Positions 20,575 to 31,473 of a stretch of DNA of 64,000 bases are shown one piece after another. The stretch is from Diplonema papillatum (lineage: Eukaryota > Euglenozoa > Diplonemea > Diplonemida > Diplonemidae). The first letter of the stretch is position 1. Every line of letters starts with the position of its first letter. The stretch spans positions 1 through 64,000 of the forward strand of contig JAPJBO010000906.1 of NCBI GenBank assembly GCA_030068145.1, in the 5' to 3' direction. The notes under the pieces were generated by a model, which was not told the origin of the DNA, ran no database searches, and saw nothing but the letters and a program-made list of their open reading frames with translations. Made by a program: the position numbers and the translations under genes.

Positions 20575-20581
20575 ATATTAC

Positions 20582-21816
20582 AGCGCAAGAAAAGAAACCA
20601 ACAGCAATGCTTCCAGTAATACTGGCGAGTGAACAAGGCAGAGCCTGAATATACGGGTATCCGGTATGTGCGGCGCACAACTGGCGTCGGTCGTGCAGAC
20701 TTTTCTGCAGACTTGGCTCATCTTGTAAGACAACCATTCGACCGCGGTTATAGAGATCAGATTGGTTCGTGGAAGGCTAGAGCTAAGTTCGTATTCTTCA
20801 GCACTGAATCAACGGGCTGAATACAGCCTTTTCGGAAGACACCTGCTAAACAGTCTCCCTACAAAAAGGGCGAAGAACCGAAGCGAAGATGCACGACGTT
20901 CACTACGTTGCTGACCAACGAAGGTGGGGGCAACAAGGCAAACTCCGGCCGTCAGCCTCTCGAGTGACTGGCTGAGGTAGAACTCTCACACTTCACACAC
21001 CCTATACTGCTAAGCTACGTATCTGGTACAGAAATTCTTTGGTTGGTTGGTAGTGACAACACGACAGCTTTCGCCGTATGTCAATCACAATACCCAGTTT
21101 AGTTTGTCTTTCATTGTACTGATGAAACATCAGCACAACGTCTATACTGGTGATGAGGATCATTTCCAGGCCACTTCCTATTCGCATTGCGGGAGGCGCT
21201 TCAATCAAATGCCAACCGGTTTCCACCGTGAAATACGTTGACCCTGATAGCTGTGTACACTCGTACATTTGAAATACGTTGACCCTGATAGCTGTGTACA
21301 CTCGTACATTTGAACGTCAGCGGGCAATTCATGGGTTTGATTGATATTGAAAGACAGTGCACTATGCTTCAAAAGGGCGTCGTATGGTACCAAGGTCACC
21401 GTACGACAGTTTTCTGATCTTGCCGCGGCAGGCCAGCAATACTAAGGTGCGGTCAAGACCAACATGAGAGAGCTAACTCGAAATGAGTGAGATCCCGACC
21501 AATTACGTCGATCGCTTCTCATCTCGGTTGGAAAGGGCGGTCCTGTGCTATAATGCGTGCCTTCCGTGAAAACTGCCCTTGTGATCCCGCCATAGCGCTC
21601 GACGGAGACAGGATCAACCAACATTGAAGACCTGAAAGAGCCAAAGTCACGAAGTGCGATGCTTGGGACATTGGACTATACAGTAGAGCACGCAGAGCGG
21701 TGGAAGATATCACCAATGACGCTGTTTGCTCGTTCACAGGGCGGGTAGATGCTTTGCCTCGTGGATGTGTGCCTCGGTATGAGGTTCGGCCTGATGGGGG
21801 TTGCTGAGGCTGGCAA
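20582..21816. other. Intergenic; 3' flank of surface-protein copy 1, duplicated at 56514-57080
   Basis: No gene from 20582 to about 21020. From about 21030 to 21810 the text is a diverged copy of 56515-57100, for example TTGGTTGGTTGGTAGTGACA and CGACGGAGACAGGATCAACC. A local direct repeat (AAATACGTTGACCCTGATAG) occurs at 21228-21310. In copy 2 the minus strand here still encodes the C-terminus of the surface protein; in copy 1 it is non-coding after a deletion. Confidence 0.6.
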
Positions 21817-23931
21817 TCATCCTACCTCAAGAAGTTTCGGGTCGATTTGACTGTGAAGTGATGCTACCAGCCTCGAACGTCGGTGGGTGAGGTTGACGTA
21901 CACAACTGCGACTGCGCCGAGAACACCACGTATCAATAGCGTGAATGCTGCATACAGCAGGATGTTTTGGCTTGTGACACGTCCCCAGTGGACAAGGGGG
22001 TTTTCAGCAAAACATGCCACAGCGGTCACCAGCAGCCCGAGGCAGATTAAAACTGCGACGCCAATCTCCAGAACGTTGACAACTGTTTGCCTGTACGGCA
22101 TACGCCACATTAGCTGGGACAGGTACACAAGCTGGGCAGCCAACATCGCCAGCTTCTTGTAGCCGCACTGGGTCCAGCTGGTAACTTCTATGCTGTAGAT
22201 CGCGGCAAAGCAAACACTCAGGAAGCATCCGTAAACAAATGAAAAGAACACCGCCTCCGGATCGTGGTGTTGGAAGAGGCAGCCGTATCGCTCGACGGAG
22301 TTCTTTCTAATAGAACACCATTCACCGTTCCCGATACACCAGTTCCACCGACTGGGCACGGGATCAACAATGTGAACGGCCTTGCCTCTGGGAACGACGG
22401 ACTGAACTATCTTCAAACTGACAATCGGCACCACGAACACGCTCACTACTGATGCACCGGCCAACAAAGCTTCTTCTATGCTTCCCGCATGCAGCAACAA
22501 CAGAACCCCGCACGTGCTGAAACCTTGATAAAGAACCGAAAAGATGAACAGCGACCACGCAGAAAAGCTAATGAGGGCGCTTACTACCAATTTGTTGGCG
22601 CTAACATAGGCACCTAAGCATTGCCGCATGCCCGCAACGCCAAGGAGCCCGGATACTGCTAAACGGAGCAGCATTGCTGCCAGTATGATAGCGACATTGC
22701 CCACAATGCATCCGGAGAGTGAGCCGTTTTCGCCTGGGAGCTTCAATTGAGTCGGCGACAGGACAAACGAGAGGTCTTGTGCATCATTAAAGCATGTTGT
22801 TGACGAGAGAACCAAGATCCCTGCTGACAAAGACGCGCTGGCTCCTGTGCCACCGACTGACAGCGCAGATGCCAGCCCTGTTGCTTTAGTTCCTCCACCA
22901 GCTTCGAAAGAATCCTGCGCTTCATCAGTGAGGGTAGATGGCCGAGGTGGGACAGTTACGTTTGTTATCGGCACAGCACTGACTGTTGGGTCTGGAACAT
23001 TCGTGGGTGGTGGAGGAGGTGCAGATGTAGCTGGAGCAAATGTAGCTGGGGCTGACGTAACTGGTGTTGGTGTAGCTGGTGTTGATGTGGGTGGCGCTGA
23101 TGTAGCTGGGGCTGACGTAGCTGGTGCTGATGTAGGTGGTGATGATGTAACTGGTGCCGATGTAGCAGGTGCTGATGTGGGTGGCGCTGATGTAGCTGGT
23201 GATGATGTAGCTGGTGCGGATGTAGGTGGTGATGGTGTAACTGGTGCCGATGTAGCAGGTGCTGATGTGGGTGGCGCTGATGTAGCTGGTGATGATGTGA
23301 GCGGCGCCGATGTAGCTGGTGCTGGTGTAGCTGGGGCTGACGTGGCTGGTGATGATGTAGCTGGTGCTGATGTAGCTGGGGCTGACGTGGGTGGTGATGA
23401 TGTGGGCGGCGCCGATGTAGGTGGTGATGATGTAGCTGGTGCTGATGTAGGTGGTGATGATGTAACTGGTGCCGATGTAGCAGGTGCTGATGTGGGTGGC
23501 GCTGATGTAGCTGGTGATGATGTGAGCGGCGCCGATGTAGCTGGTGCTGGTGTAGCTGGGGCTGACGTGGGTGGTGATGATGTGGGCGGCGCCGATGTAG
23601 GTGGTGATGATGTAGCTGGTGCTGATGTAGGTGGTGATGATGTAACTGGTGCCGATGTAGCAGGTGCTGATGTGGGTGGCGCTGATGTAGCTGGTGATGA
23701 TGTGAGCGGCGCCGATGTAGCTGGTGCTGGTGTAGCTGGGGCTGACGTGGCTGGTGATGATGTAGCTGGTGCTGATGTAGCTGGGGCTGACGTGGGTGGT
23801 GATGATGTGGGCGGCGCCGATGTAGGTGGTGCTGATGTACCTGGTGCTGAGGTAGCAGGTGCTGATGTAGGCGGTGCTGTTTGAGAGGGAATTTCGTTCG
23901 CGGTAATAGAGGAATGAGGACTGATACACAA
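21817..23931 (-). pseudogene. Surface protein fragment: TSAP-repeat stalk plus seven membrane segments
   Basis: The 704-aa minus-strand frame has no signal peptide, so its ectodomain is probably missing. Residues about 17-315 are TSAPA/TSSPP pentapeptide repeats (a likely O-glycosylated stalk). A Gly/Ala/Ser-rich segment then leads into about seven hydrophobic segments (for example CIVGNVAIILAAMLLRLAV, KLVVSALISFSAWSLF, FSFVYGCFLSVCFAAIY, VLICLGLLVTAVACFA). The pre-membrane pattern, with an isolated CFNDAQ block and a GNVAI start of TM1, resembles C-termini of kinetoplastid DGF-1-like surface proteins; this is from memory. The C-terminus stops early (LLEVG) because about 65 bp present in the copy at 57.1 kb are deleted. 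Introns absent. Confidence 0.55.
23035..23885 (-). repeat. 15-bp coding minisatellite (TSAPA repeats) with higher-order structure
   Basis: The plus strand reads variants of GGTGCTGATGTAGCT about 57 times. Blocks of about 180 bp (for example 23405-23580 versus 23585-23760) repeat with nearly the same order of variants, so higher-order duplication has amplified the stalk. All frames on both strands are open across the array; only the minus-strand TSAP frame continues into the membrane domain. Confidence 0.9.
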
Positions 23932-24051
23932 CCTTTTGAGCGGCCCTGTTTCAGAAAAATCTTTGCGCTACTTGTGCATTCAATTCGAACTTTGATTGAT
24001 CCGAAGAAAAGCCCATCACACTGGTTTCAGGCTGCTAAGCTCGGGTCCCTC

Positions 24052-24250
24052 CCCTCCTTGTCTTGGTCACCTGGTCTTGAATCTCGCTGGTTCGTCCGGG
24101 CTGGTTGCTTCGCACTCCCTCCTCGTTTTGCATCACCTCGTCTACTCCCTGCTGTGCGGGCTTCTCCCGTTTGTGTAACCTGTGACGCGGGCCGCTTCAC
24201 TGCACGTCTGAGTGTGCACTGCTCTGTAACCTGTTCCCTTCTCCGCGCCC
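24052..24250. repeat. Dispersed repeat upstream of the surface-protein copies
   Basis: CTGGTCTTGAATCTCGCTGG and the following text to CCCTGCTGTGCG recur at 58262-58345, in the same position relative to the second surface-protein copy. The next part (GGGCCGCTTCACTGCACGTC, 24189) recurs in diverged form at 63350. Confidence 0.7.
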
Positions 24251-24433
24251 ACTCCCACCTGTTCACTCATTCCCCCGACCAGTCCACCCAACTACCCACC
24301 TGTTCACCTGCTCAGCACTCCCCCTTCTTTCGAAAAGAATCGGGCTGGCGTGGAGTTTCTACGAAACTCACCAGCAGCCCGGACGGGTTTGTGGACAAAG
24401 TAAAAGCTCTTCACGATCAATGATGCAAAAACG

Positions 24434-25045
24434 ATGGATTCTGGTTGGAAGAATATGGAGAGAGGGACCAAGAACTTCGTGACCGAAGTGAGTGAAGTTC
24501 TGGACGAACTTATACCGAAGGGCGGACTCGGCGTGCGGGGGGGTGAACCTGTTGGTCAAGTACAAAAAAACACAAAGACCGCAGGGGCACACAGCAACTC
24601 CCCTCCCGACTCCCCTCCCTCCCGACCGCAAACATGCGGAGCTGTGGGGGCTCGTTTGACCCGAAAGGGTTGGCACCCCACAAGAAGGCCTGGGGCAGAG
24701 GGCGCTGGCGGCGCTACAAGCGACCGCCTCGGCGAGCAGCTCGAGGGCGGGCACCCCGGCGCAGTCACCGCTGGCAATGCCGGGCAAGGGAAGAGGAGAA
24801 GGGCAGACGGGGAGGAAGGCGAGCCGCAGGAGGCGGTAAGGGATCTGGAGGAGAAGACGGCCCAGACTTTTGGGCAGGCGTCGCAGAAGGTCGCGGAGCA
24901 TGATGTGCGGCTGCGGATGATGGAGGCGGGGAACGCGGAGATGAAGCACATGCTCAGCAGTTTGATGGGTATGGTGACGGCTGTCGGCAAGCGGGATGCC
25001 GCAGAGGAGAATGTGCTGGGAATTGCGAAAACGGCAGGTTGGTAA
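24434..25045 (+). CDS. Coiled-coil protein, possible retroelement ORF1
   Basis: The 203-aa frame from ATG 24434 has a low-complexity Gly/Arg/Pro-rich middle and a C-terminal amphipathic helix (EAVRDLEEKTAQTFGQ... to MLSSLMGMVTAVGK) with heptad spacing. This is similar in style to ORF1 proteins of non-LTR elements. A broken RT lies 0.9 kb downstream in the same orientation, which makes an ORF1 role plausible. A long frame on the opposite strand is a shadow. I do not recognise the family. Confidence 0.35.
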   Translation: MDSGWKNMERGTKNFVTEVSEVLDELIPKGGLGVRGGEPVGQVQKNTKTAGAHSNSPPDSPPSRPQTCGAVGARLTRKGWHPTRRPGAEGAGGATSDRLGEQLEGGHPGAVTAGNAGQGKRRRADGEEGEPQEAVRDLEEKTAQTFGQASQKVAEHDVRLRMMEAGNAEMKHMLSSLMGMVTAVGKRDAAEENVLGIAKTAGW

Positions 25046-25198
25046 CGTATCTGCCACGATTGCCTACGGATCTTCACACGGCCAAAAACTGGAAACAGCG
25101 TCTATTGCCGTCACTTTCACGATCGGGAAAACAAGTCATGAAAGCACGTAGTAGCACGGAGGCTATTGTTTTTTTTTTGCACACCAGGTTCAGGGCCT

Positions 25199-25690
25199 TA
25201 TATATATATATATATATAAAAATTCCTCCCACGTAACTGTCCATAAGTTGCTCGGAGTTACTAAAAATCCCAGTTGCGGCACAACTGCACGTTTATGTAT
25301 CTGACAGGGTGCACCTCTTTGGTTGTCACTACTGTCCATCACAGAGACTGTCCTTCGGAAGCAAAAGAGCCATGCGAAGAAGGCGAGTGTTGGGGTACTG
25401 TAGCAGTGCAACAGCAGGGCGGACAGCCGCGGTCTTCGCTTTTTTGGCAACACGTCATGAAACAATTCACAAGCCAGAAATACCAGCGCCGCAGGCGCGA
25501 AATTTTTTTCAAGCTATTGGGCCAGTCGCAGGTTCCAAAATTGAGGCTGTACGTTGCTTTAACGATGATCCAAAGGTGCAGTAACCGGTGCTGTGTACTG
25601 CTAGTGTGACTGCTGTACTGTAGCACTACTACTGGGCCCCTCAGCCGGGGCATTCTGTGCTTTTTTTTTTTTTTTTTCGTTGCTCGGACC
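25199..25690. repeat. Dispersed repeat bounded by (TA)n and T tract, copy 1
   Basis: Starts with a TA run (25199-25218) and ends at a T17 tract near 25663-25679. The core (CAGCGCCGCAGGCGCG at 25487, then GGTTCCAAAATTGAGG and GATGATCCAAAGGTGCAGTA) recurs at 27986-28100. The opening (GTTGTCACTACTGTCCA) recurs at 27601 and 27902. Low-copy-style retroposon of unknown type. Confidence 0.65.
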
Positions 25691-25954
25691 AGTGCATAAT
25701 ACAGAGACGTGATTTTGGCCAAAAACGGGTTGCGCATCTGGACGTTTTTTGGCCTGAAGGCTTTGTACACCCTGACGAATTATGCCCCTATAATTTGCGG
25801 AATTCTATTTTATGGCCATGCAATTTATGAACGAATTATTTTATTTTTTGGAGGGGCCCAGAATTAATATTTCCTGTCCAGGCTCTTGGACAGGCACTCG
25901 ACCTTTTTGGGGACAGGGAACTAGCTATGCCCCGACCACCCACCGCAGAGACAG

Positions 25955-26566
25955 ATGCAAATTATGCCTGCGATTGTGTGTAGTGCCTATACCGACGAGG
26001 AATTGCAGTCTCTTGCCCAGAAGGTCACTGCTGCTGTCGATGAGTGGGCACAGGAATTTCAGATGAACATGTCAGTCAGCAAGACGCACGTCATCTACTT
26101 CCCGGTACTTCCATCTGATCCCATTACGAACATCGCCGTCCACTTCCCGTCGTCCGCTGTCAACTCTCGACTCTCTTTGCAGGTCTTTGGTGATCTCAGT
26201 CTGCATCCTTCTGACCTCATTGACGCTGCGACTTGCACATTTCGACTCTCGGACAAGGCGAAACAGTTCAAAGACCCGCACCTCACAGCAATTGACGGCC
26301 ACCGAATTCTCCAGTGCAATGGTATTGAAGTTGCCAATCACACCACTATATGGGATCCACTCTACGCCTTTCAAAACGTTCACCTTACTTCCGCCCCGCT
26401 GCTCCCAAACGTTAGATCTGCCCGCTTCCTAGGAGTCATCTTCGATTCGAGTCTGACGTTCTCTGACCATGTCTCGAAAACGGCGACCCGAAATGGAAAA
26501 TTCACCCCCAGGAACAATACCCAGCGGACTGGAAGCGCAGGCAGGCCGGATGGAAGCATGAGGTGA
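25955..26566 (+). pseudogene. Non-LTR reverse transcriptase fragment (thumb/connection region)
   Basis: The frame opens at ATG 25955. WAQEFQMNMSVSKTHVIYFP and RFLGVIFDSSLTFSDHV are the two diagnostic blocks that follow the RT active site in Jockey/I/R1/ingi-like elements (the K-T-x-x-x-x-F and F-L-G-V-x-x-D...H blocks). The palm with the Asp pair is not visible upstream, so the fragment is truncated at both ends. Downstream text is stop-rich. A 28-bp duplication (GGAGGCTACGGCGCGGTGG...) sits at 26724-26779. Confidence 0.65.
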
Positions 26567-27279
26567 AGCAGATGGGACAGAGGAGGCGGAAAAACGGGGC
26601 CGCACCAGTGGCAGACCCGGACGTTGGGGTTAAACAATCGAAGAAGAAGTGTAAAGACGAGGAAACACCGACTCGGGCACACCGGCCGAGAACAGCCAAT
26701 CATGGAACCCAGGGCACAATGGAGGCTACGGCGCGGTGGTGAAGTAACGGAGGCTACGGCGCGGTGGTGAAGTAACGAAGCTCGCTCGCTAGCATCCGGC
26801 AAGAGCCAGCATGACACATGAATTTGGAATTGATGCTTCATTTGGAAACAGCGAGGGCAGAGGGTTAATCTGCTTGTACTAGGCTCCTCGGTTCCCGTAG
26901 TATCGGGGGAGTTTGAGGCAATTGCTGGCTGGTGGTTGGTTGTAGTTGTGGTCGGTTATAGTCCGTTGCGTCAAGCACAACCGGGCTTGCCCTCTGGAGG
27001 GCTTGCCCTCTGGAGGCTTTGGAAAATAGTGGTTCCTGTCTGTCAGAGATGCGCATTCAGCGCTGCAATGGCAAAGCATTCCAGGTACCTTCTGCGGTGG
27101 ACCTACATATTAATTGGTGTTGGTTTTTACTCGACAGGACCCTGGTGCCGTCGGTTTAGCTTGATTGCAGCGATCACCTGCCATAACCTGAAGGGGTAGT
27201 GCAAAATAAAAAATCGGACCCCCCTTGAGTTTTTCCGGGTTTGTGCCGGGTTTGTGCCGGGTTTGCACCGGGCATATGG

Positions 27280-28260
27280 ATCACACCAATAATATATATA
27301 TATATATATTTTTTTTTTGCGCATTTGAGCCTTTTTGAGGTGCGCAAAAGACCCCCTGTATTATCCTATGGCTCGGACTCAGGGAAGTAGCTTGAGCTCT
27401 GAGCCCCACGTAAAATCCTACCAGATGTTGTACAGAGCACTTTTCAGGGCCCTTGTGGCACTTGGTGCGTGTGGAGCTCAGACCGACACTGTGCTGAGGG
27501 CGTGGGGTGTTCGGACGAAATGCGGGGGTTTTGCTCATCGAAGGTAGCGCCACACAGCAAGAATTGCTTGCCGCTTTGTAGTCGACTGTGGCAACTTTGT
27601 AGTTGTCACTACTGTCCACCACAGAGACTGTCCTTCGGGAAGCAAAAAAGCCATGCGAAGAAGGCAAGTGTCGGCCTGGCGGTTATCTGCGACAGCAGGG
27701 CTGCGGTCTTCTTGGCAACACGAACACATAAGCTAATACCAGCGCCGCAGGCGCGGAAATTTTTTCAAGCTAATGGGTCAGCGCTGCAGGTATCTAAACA
27801 GCAAGAATCGCTATAGCCGCTTTGTAGTCCACAGGGACTGCGGCAAAGTTGATGCGAGTCAAGTGCACTTTCATGTACCCGACAGGGTGCTCCTCTTTGT
27901 GGTTGTCACTACTGCCCACCGCAGAGAACAGGGCGGACAACTGCGGTCTTCTTGGCAACAACAAGACATGAAACAATACACAAGCCAAAAATGCCAGCGC
28001 CGCAGGCGCGGAAATTTTTGCCAAGCTAATGGGCCAGTGCAGCAGGTTCCAAAATTGAGGGTGTACGTTGCGAGAACGATGATCCAAAGGTGCAGTAACC
28101 GTACTGTAGCATCATCCACCCACTCACTGCCCACTACATACCCACCGCCCACCCACTGCACAACCTCCACGACTTCCCACCACATGACCACCCACTACCG
28201 CTGCCCGCCCACGACACCCGACCGCTGGCTATAACTATAGTTTTTTTTTTTTTTTTTGGA
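27280..28260. repeat. Dispersed repeat copies 2 and 3, bounded by (TA)n and T tract
   Basis: A TA run at 27291-27309 and a T tract at about 28241-28257 enclose two overlapping partial copies (27545-27790 and 27800-28110) of the unit at 25199-25690. Both contain CAGCGCCGCAGGCGCGG. The second copy continues to GATGATCCAAAGGTGCAGTA. Short (CCCAC)n-rich text at 28120-28220 is copy-specific. No gene. Confidence 0.65.
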
Positions 28261-28403
28261 TGTTGTATGGGGTCAACATCGGGTATATGAAGCTACTTCT
28301 CTGCTCGGACTCAGGCTATTAGCTTCATTTTGCCTCAGTTTTCCAAATTCCGTCTCAATAGCCAATTTGCGTTTCCCGCGCTGAAACTAAGAAGCTAAGA
28401 AGA

Positions 28404-29049
28404 GATGAAGGCAACCGAGGTGAAGGTGATGCGGGAAGGGGGGATGACCTTCCCTCGATTTACAAAGTGAGGGGGGCGAACGAAACCGTGCACCACGGCA
28501 TCTGCGTGCGTACAAGGGTTGACAAGCGAGCAGCCGGCTACAAAGCACATGCCGCTGCCCTCGAAAAGACCCTTCTGCCGGGTTATACCCTCGAAACCAA
28601 CGTCGCTGATATCTACCACGGGGCGGTACAGCAAATTGCCCCCGGCGCGGAAGCAAAGAAGAAGTACCCCCTGCAAGTTCGACAAGGGAAGGTCGGCACC
28701 GACTACGTCACCATCTTGGAGACGGGGTTGGGCTCCGTAAGCGATGAGGCCCCAAGCAGGACAGGGTACAAGGTGTCCCTAAGCATTGTAAGAGATGTGG
28801 GCGGGGACGCCGACATCGATCAGGGACGTTTCCAGTCACCGTGAACGTCCCCCTGAAGTTCCGAGTGAGCCCGAACGCACCGCCCAAGGTCGTCGACAAG
28901 AACGGTGTCGTGTTAGTGTACGTGCGCTTACGGAAGAAGTGGAAAAGGTTGCAACAGCGACCGTCGAGAGGGAAGCGAAAACATGGGAGCTTCTTATGCC
29001 GGAGTCGAAGACTGATTCGGACGGTGAAGGCCAGGAAGGTCCACCTAGA
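28404..29049 (+). pseudogene. 5'-truncated copy of the 312-aa ORF, first half of an interrupted element
   Basis: Begins abruptly at the equivalent of 11302 (ATGAAGGCAACCGAGGTGAA) and follows 11302-11949 at roughly 95% identity by eye. It has a small indel near 28815 (ATCGATCAGGGACG versus ATCGGATCTGGGACG) and another near 28925, both of which break the frame. It stops at the CCTAGA that corresponds to 11944-11949. The rest of the copy resumes at 42242, so a 13.2-kb insertion separates the halves. Confidence 0.85.
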
Positions 29050-29260
29050 CATAGTGGTCAAACAATTCGCATTATCGCATATTATCGCATTTTGGGGTTT
29101 GGCGCCAATTATCGCATTTTCATTCGCATTATCGCATGCTTAAAACCTGGGCAAATATAGTAGTGTGGACTGTCGCATATTATCGCACGCTGATTATATG
29201 CGATACATTTGTGCGATAATTGGTGTGGTCGGTGGGCCAGTTCCCCGTAGTTCCCCCACG
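29050..29260. repeat. Left TIR of the 13.2-kb insertion
   Basis: Contains at least seven ATTATCGC/GCGATAAT words in both orientations, then GTGTGGTCGGTGGGCCAG and GTTCCCC motifs that match the right end in inverted order. Confidence 0.75.
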
Positions 29261-29313
29261 ACGCACTAAGGTACATAACTTGTGAAAATAACTAGTTATT
29301 TTATAGGGTAAAG

Positions 29314-29470
29314 TCCCTTGTATGGACACCTGACTTTGAAAAAGTCCCTTGTATGGACACCTGACTTTGGAAGAGTCCCTTGTATGGACAGATATTTTTT
29401 ATAGCCCCTTGTATGGACAAACTTTCCAGGTCCCTTATATGGACACCTGATTTTGGAAAAGTCCCTTGCA
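29314..29470 (+). repeat. Element A left array (CCCTTGTATGGACA units)
   Basis: About five units with spacing 20-32 bp. The invariant part is CCCTT(G/A)TATGGACA, followed by CCTGACTTTGGAAAAGT in the better copies. Confidence 0.85.
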
Positions 29471-29499
29471 CGGTGTAAAGAAACCTGCTTGCTGCACGT

Positions 29500-30468
29500 C
29501 GACCCGTGGAATGATCTGATGTTGGGGTTCACCCATGTACACATTAGCAAAGCTGCGGTGAAATTGGAGCCTTCACATTCTGAGTGGAAAGGGTATGAAA
29601 AGGCATCAAAGAGCGACATCATGCCGTGTCAGAACAATCCAGAGAAGAAACCACGTTCCGCTTTATGTGTTCCCGGCAAAGTAAGTTCGGTGTCCTGGGG
29701 AGAACCCCTTCCACAGCAGCCTCGAGTCCTTTGTCCCTGTCAGAAATGAGGCCAAAGTTGCTGCCAGCGTGTATTTCGCTCAGATTTTGAAGGAATCGAG
29801 ACCATGACTCTGTATCTTCCGTGGTTCCCAAAGCGTAATGGGAATTGTGCCGAGGTTGGCGTCGATGCCAACAGCACTGAAAAGCACCCCCCCCTTTCCA
29901 TGTGGGACCACGTGGGCGGTCGCACGGATCGCGGCCCCGAAGGCCAGGAAACAAAATGTAAACCGCCTGCCTTCTTCATCGCGCTTGGTGTACACACGAC
30001 TACGCGAGTCCGGATCTACTGCTCTGATGGCAGCAAAATACGGGTTGCTCTCTGTGAACGCCGGAGCTCCGTCGCTGAAGGTAACAGACCGTTAGCACCC
30101 GTTCAAAAAAACTGTCGGCCGATGGAAAAAGTGCACCCACTACTGGCAACACAGAAGTTGTGTCCGGTGACACAGGTCCCAACAGCTTCGTCTTCGTCTT
30201 CGTTTTTTTCTTCGTTGTCTGATGCATTCCCGGAGTCCGTCTCGTTCGTCTCAGACGCCAAAGACCCGGTTTTGCCAACCTTTTCGCTCCTCTTCAAGAG
30301 TTTACGCAATGCAGCTAACAATACATCTGGCTCACCCTTGAGGGCTTCAACGCCATCATTCAAATCCTCGCGAAACGCAAGGCTAAGAACATCACTCTTT
30401 TCATCCGCAGAGGCGAATGGGAGGTCCTTCAGAATCGAAAAAACTGTCGCCTCGGTCATCTTTGCCAT
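29500..30468 (-). pseudogene. Mutator-like (MULE) transposase remnant in element A
   Basis: Minus strand, starting at ATG 30468 (MAKMTEATVF). An acidic stretch is followed by GCTFSIGRQFFERV, matching the GCTFAGRNAFQTAV start of the Mutator DNA-binding region in element C. After a frameshift, frames at 29995-29740 and 29954-29619 carry a GRRFTFCFLAFGAA...GGVLFSAVGIDA block, ALGTTEDTESWSRFLQNLSE and LISDRDKGLEAAVEG (second catalytic Asp). LLCREHIKRN follows. The block that should hold the first catalytic Asp is deleted, so the enzyme is dead. Confidence 0.75.
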
Positions 30469-30654
30469 ACCCCTAACACTGCAAATATTTTGGATTTGCA
30501 AGGGGAAAGGGGAGCGCACACACAAAACTTTTGCAATGGAGAGCAGGCTTCCGAACACAATAGTGCACAGGGGTATTCGAAGTACGTCGTCCACACAAGT
30601 TTGCAATGGAGAGCAGGCTTCCAGACACAATAGTGCACAGGGGTATTCGAAAAT

Positions 30655-31030
30655 ACGTCGTCCATACAAGGGTCTTTTCAAAAGTCAGGTGTCCATACAA
30701 GGGTCTTTTCAAAAGTATGCCGTCCATACAAGGGACCTTTCAAAAGTATGTCGTCCGTGCAAGGGACTTTTCGAAAGTACGGCGTCCATATAAGGGTAGG
30801 TTCTCCATACAAGGGTATTTTTGAACATCTGCCGTCCATAGAAGGGACCAAAAAAGTCTGTCCATACAAGGTCCCTTTTGAGAATGTGTGTGTCCATACA
30901 AGGGTATTTATTCAGAAAGGGTATTTTGCAAACCTTGTGTCCATACCAGGGTATTTTGCAAAACTCTGCTGTACATACAAAGGCCCTTTTAGAAACTAGT
31001 GAGCCCATACAAAGGTTTATTCCAAAAGTT
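30655..31030 (-). repeat. Element A right array, inverted
   Basis: About twelve units whose reverse complement reads (A)AAGTCCCTTGTATGGAC. Several units are diverged (TGTATGGACA, CCTGGTATGGAC). Immediately inside lies a 65-bp direct duplication at 30533-30665 (TTGCAATGGAGAGCAGGCTT). Confidence 0.85.
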
Positions 31031-31070
31031 CGGCTCCGGATAAGGAACTTGTCCTATTTTATAACTAGTT

Positions 31071-31473
31071 AAATTACCTCCCTCGAGATGGGTCACTCGG
31101 AGCCGTGGTTCCTTTCTCATTCCGCTAATTTACGTATGTTTAATGCGCTCTTCCGACAAACAGTTCTCTAACGGTTACGGCCCTTAACTGGCCCACCAAG
31201 CTATGGGACAGAGCCGACCGGCGAAGTTTCCCTGCGAGGCTGCGCGTGCGAGCCGTGGCCAAACGGTGGCGGCTTGCGCGGCGGCAATAACCACGACAGT
31301 TGTCCGACACTCTAAGCACTGGCGGGCGCAACAGCTTGCGAATGCTGGCCGTCGGGGCCGCTCACCTCGCATGTCTAGTGGGATTCACCCAATGGCACGT
31401 ATCCCAATGGACCTTGGCGTGAGAACGAACGAAAGGAGCGCCGCAGATGCCCTGCGTCTTCTCTTTCCTCCTC
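31071..31473. other. No gene recognised
   Basis: Flank between element A and the DIRS-like remnant. Short frames only. Confidence 0.4.

Larger units (their letters stand above)
29285..31070 (-). mobile_element. Foldback-type MULE element A
   Basis: The tips are similar inverted sequences: AACTAGTTATTTTATAGGG from 29290 and, reverse-complemented, AACTAGTTATAAAATAGGA from about 31066. Inside each tip is a tandem array of units of about 31 bp in opposite orientation (core AAGTCCCTTGTATGGACACC): about 5 units at 29314-29470 and about 12 at 30655-31030. Between the arrays is a degenerate Mutator-like transposase on the minus strand. No clear target duplication is seen. Confidence 0.75.

Noticed and set aside
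22847-23884. 345-aa plus-strand frame of GADVAG repeats and the third frame with YIST repeats
   Set aside because: Shadows of the TSAP array; only the minus-strand TSAP frame continues into membrane-protein sequence that is conserved in the paralogue.
24368-25057. 229-aa minus-strand frame opposite the coiled-coil ORF
   Set aside because: Low-complexity Leu/Pro/Ser reading of the complementary strand; no domain.
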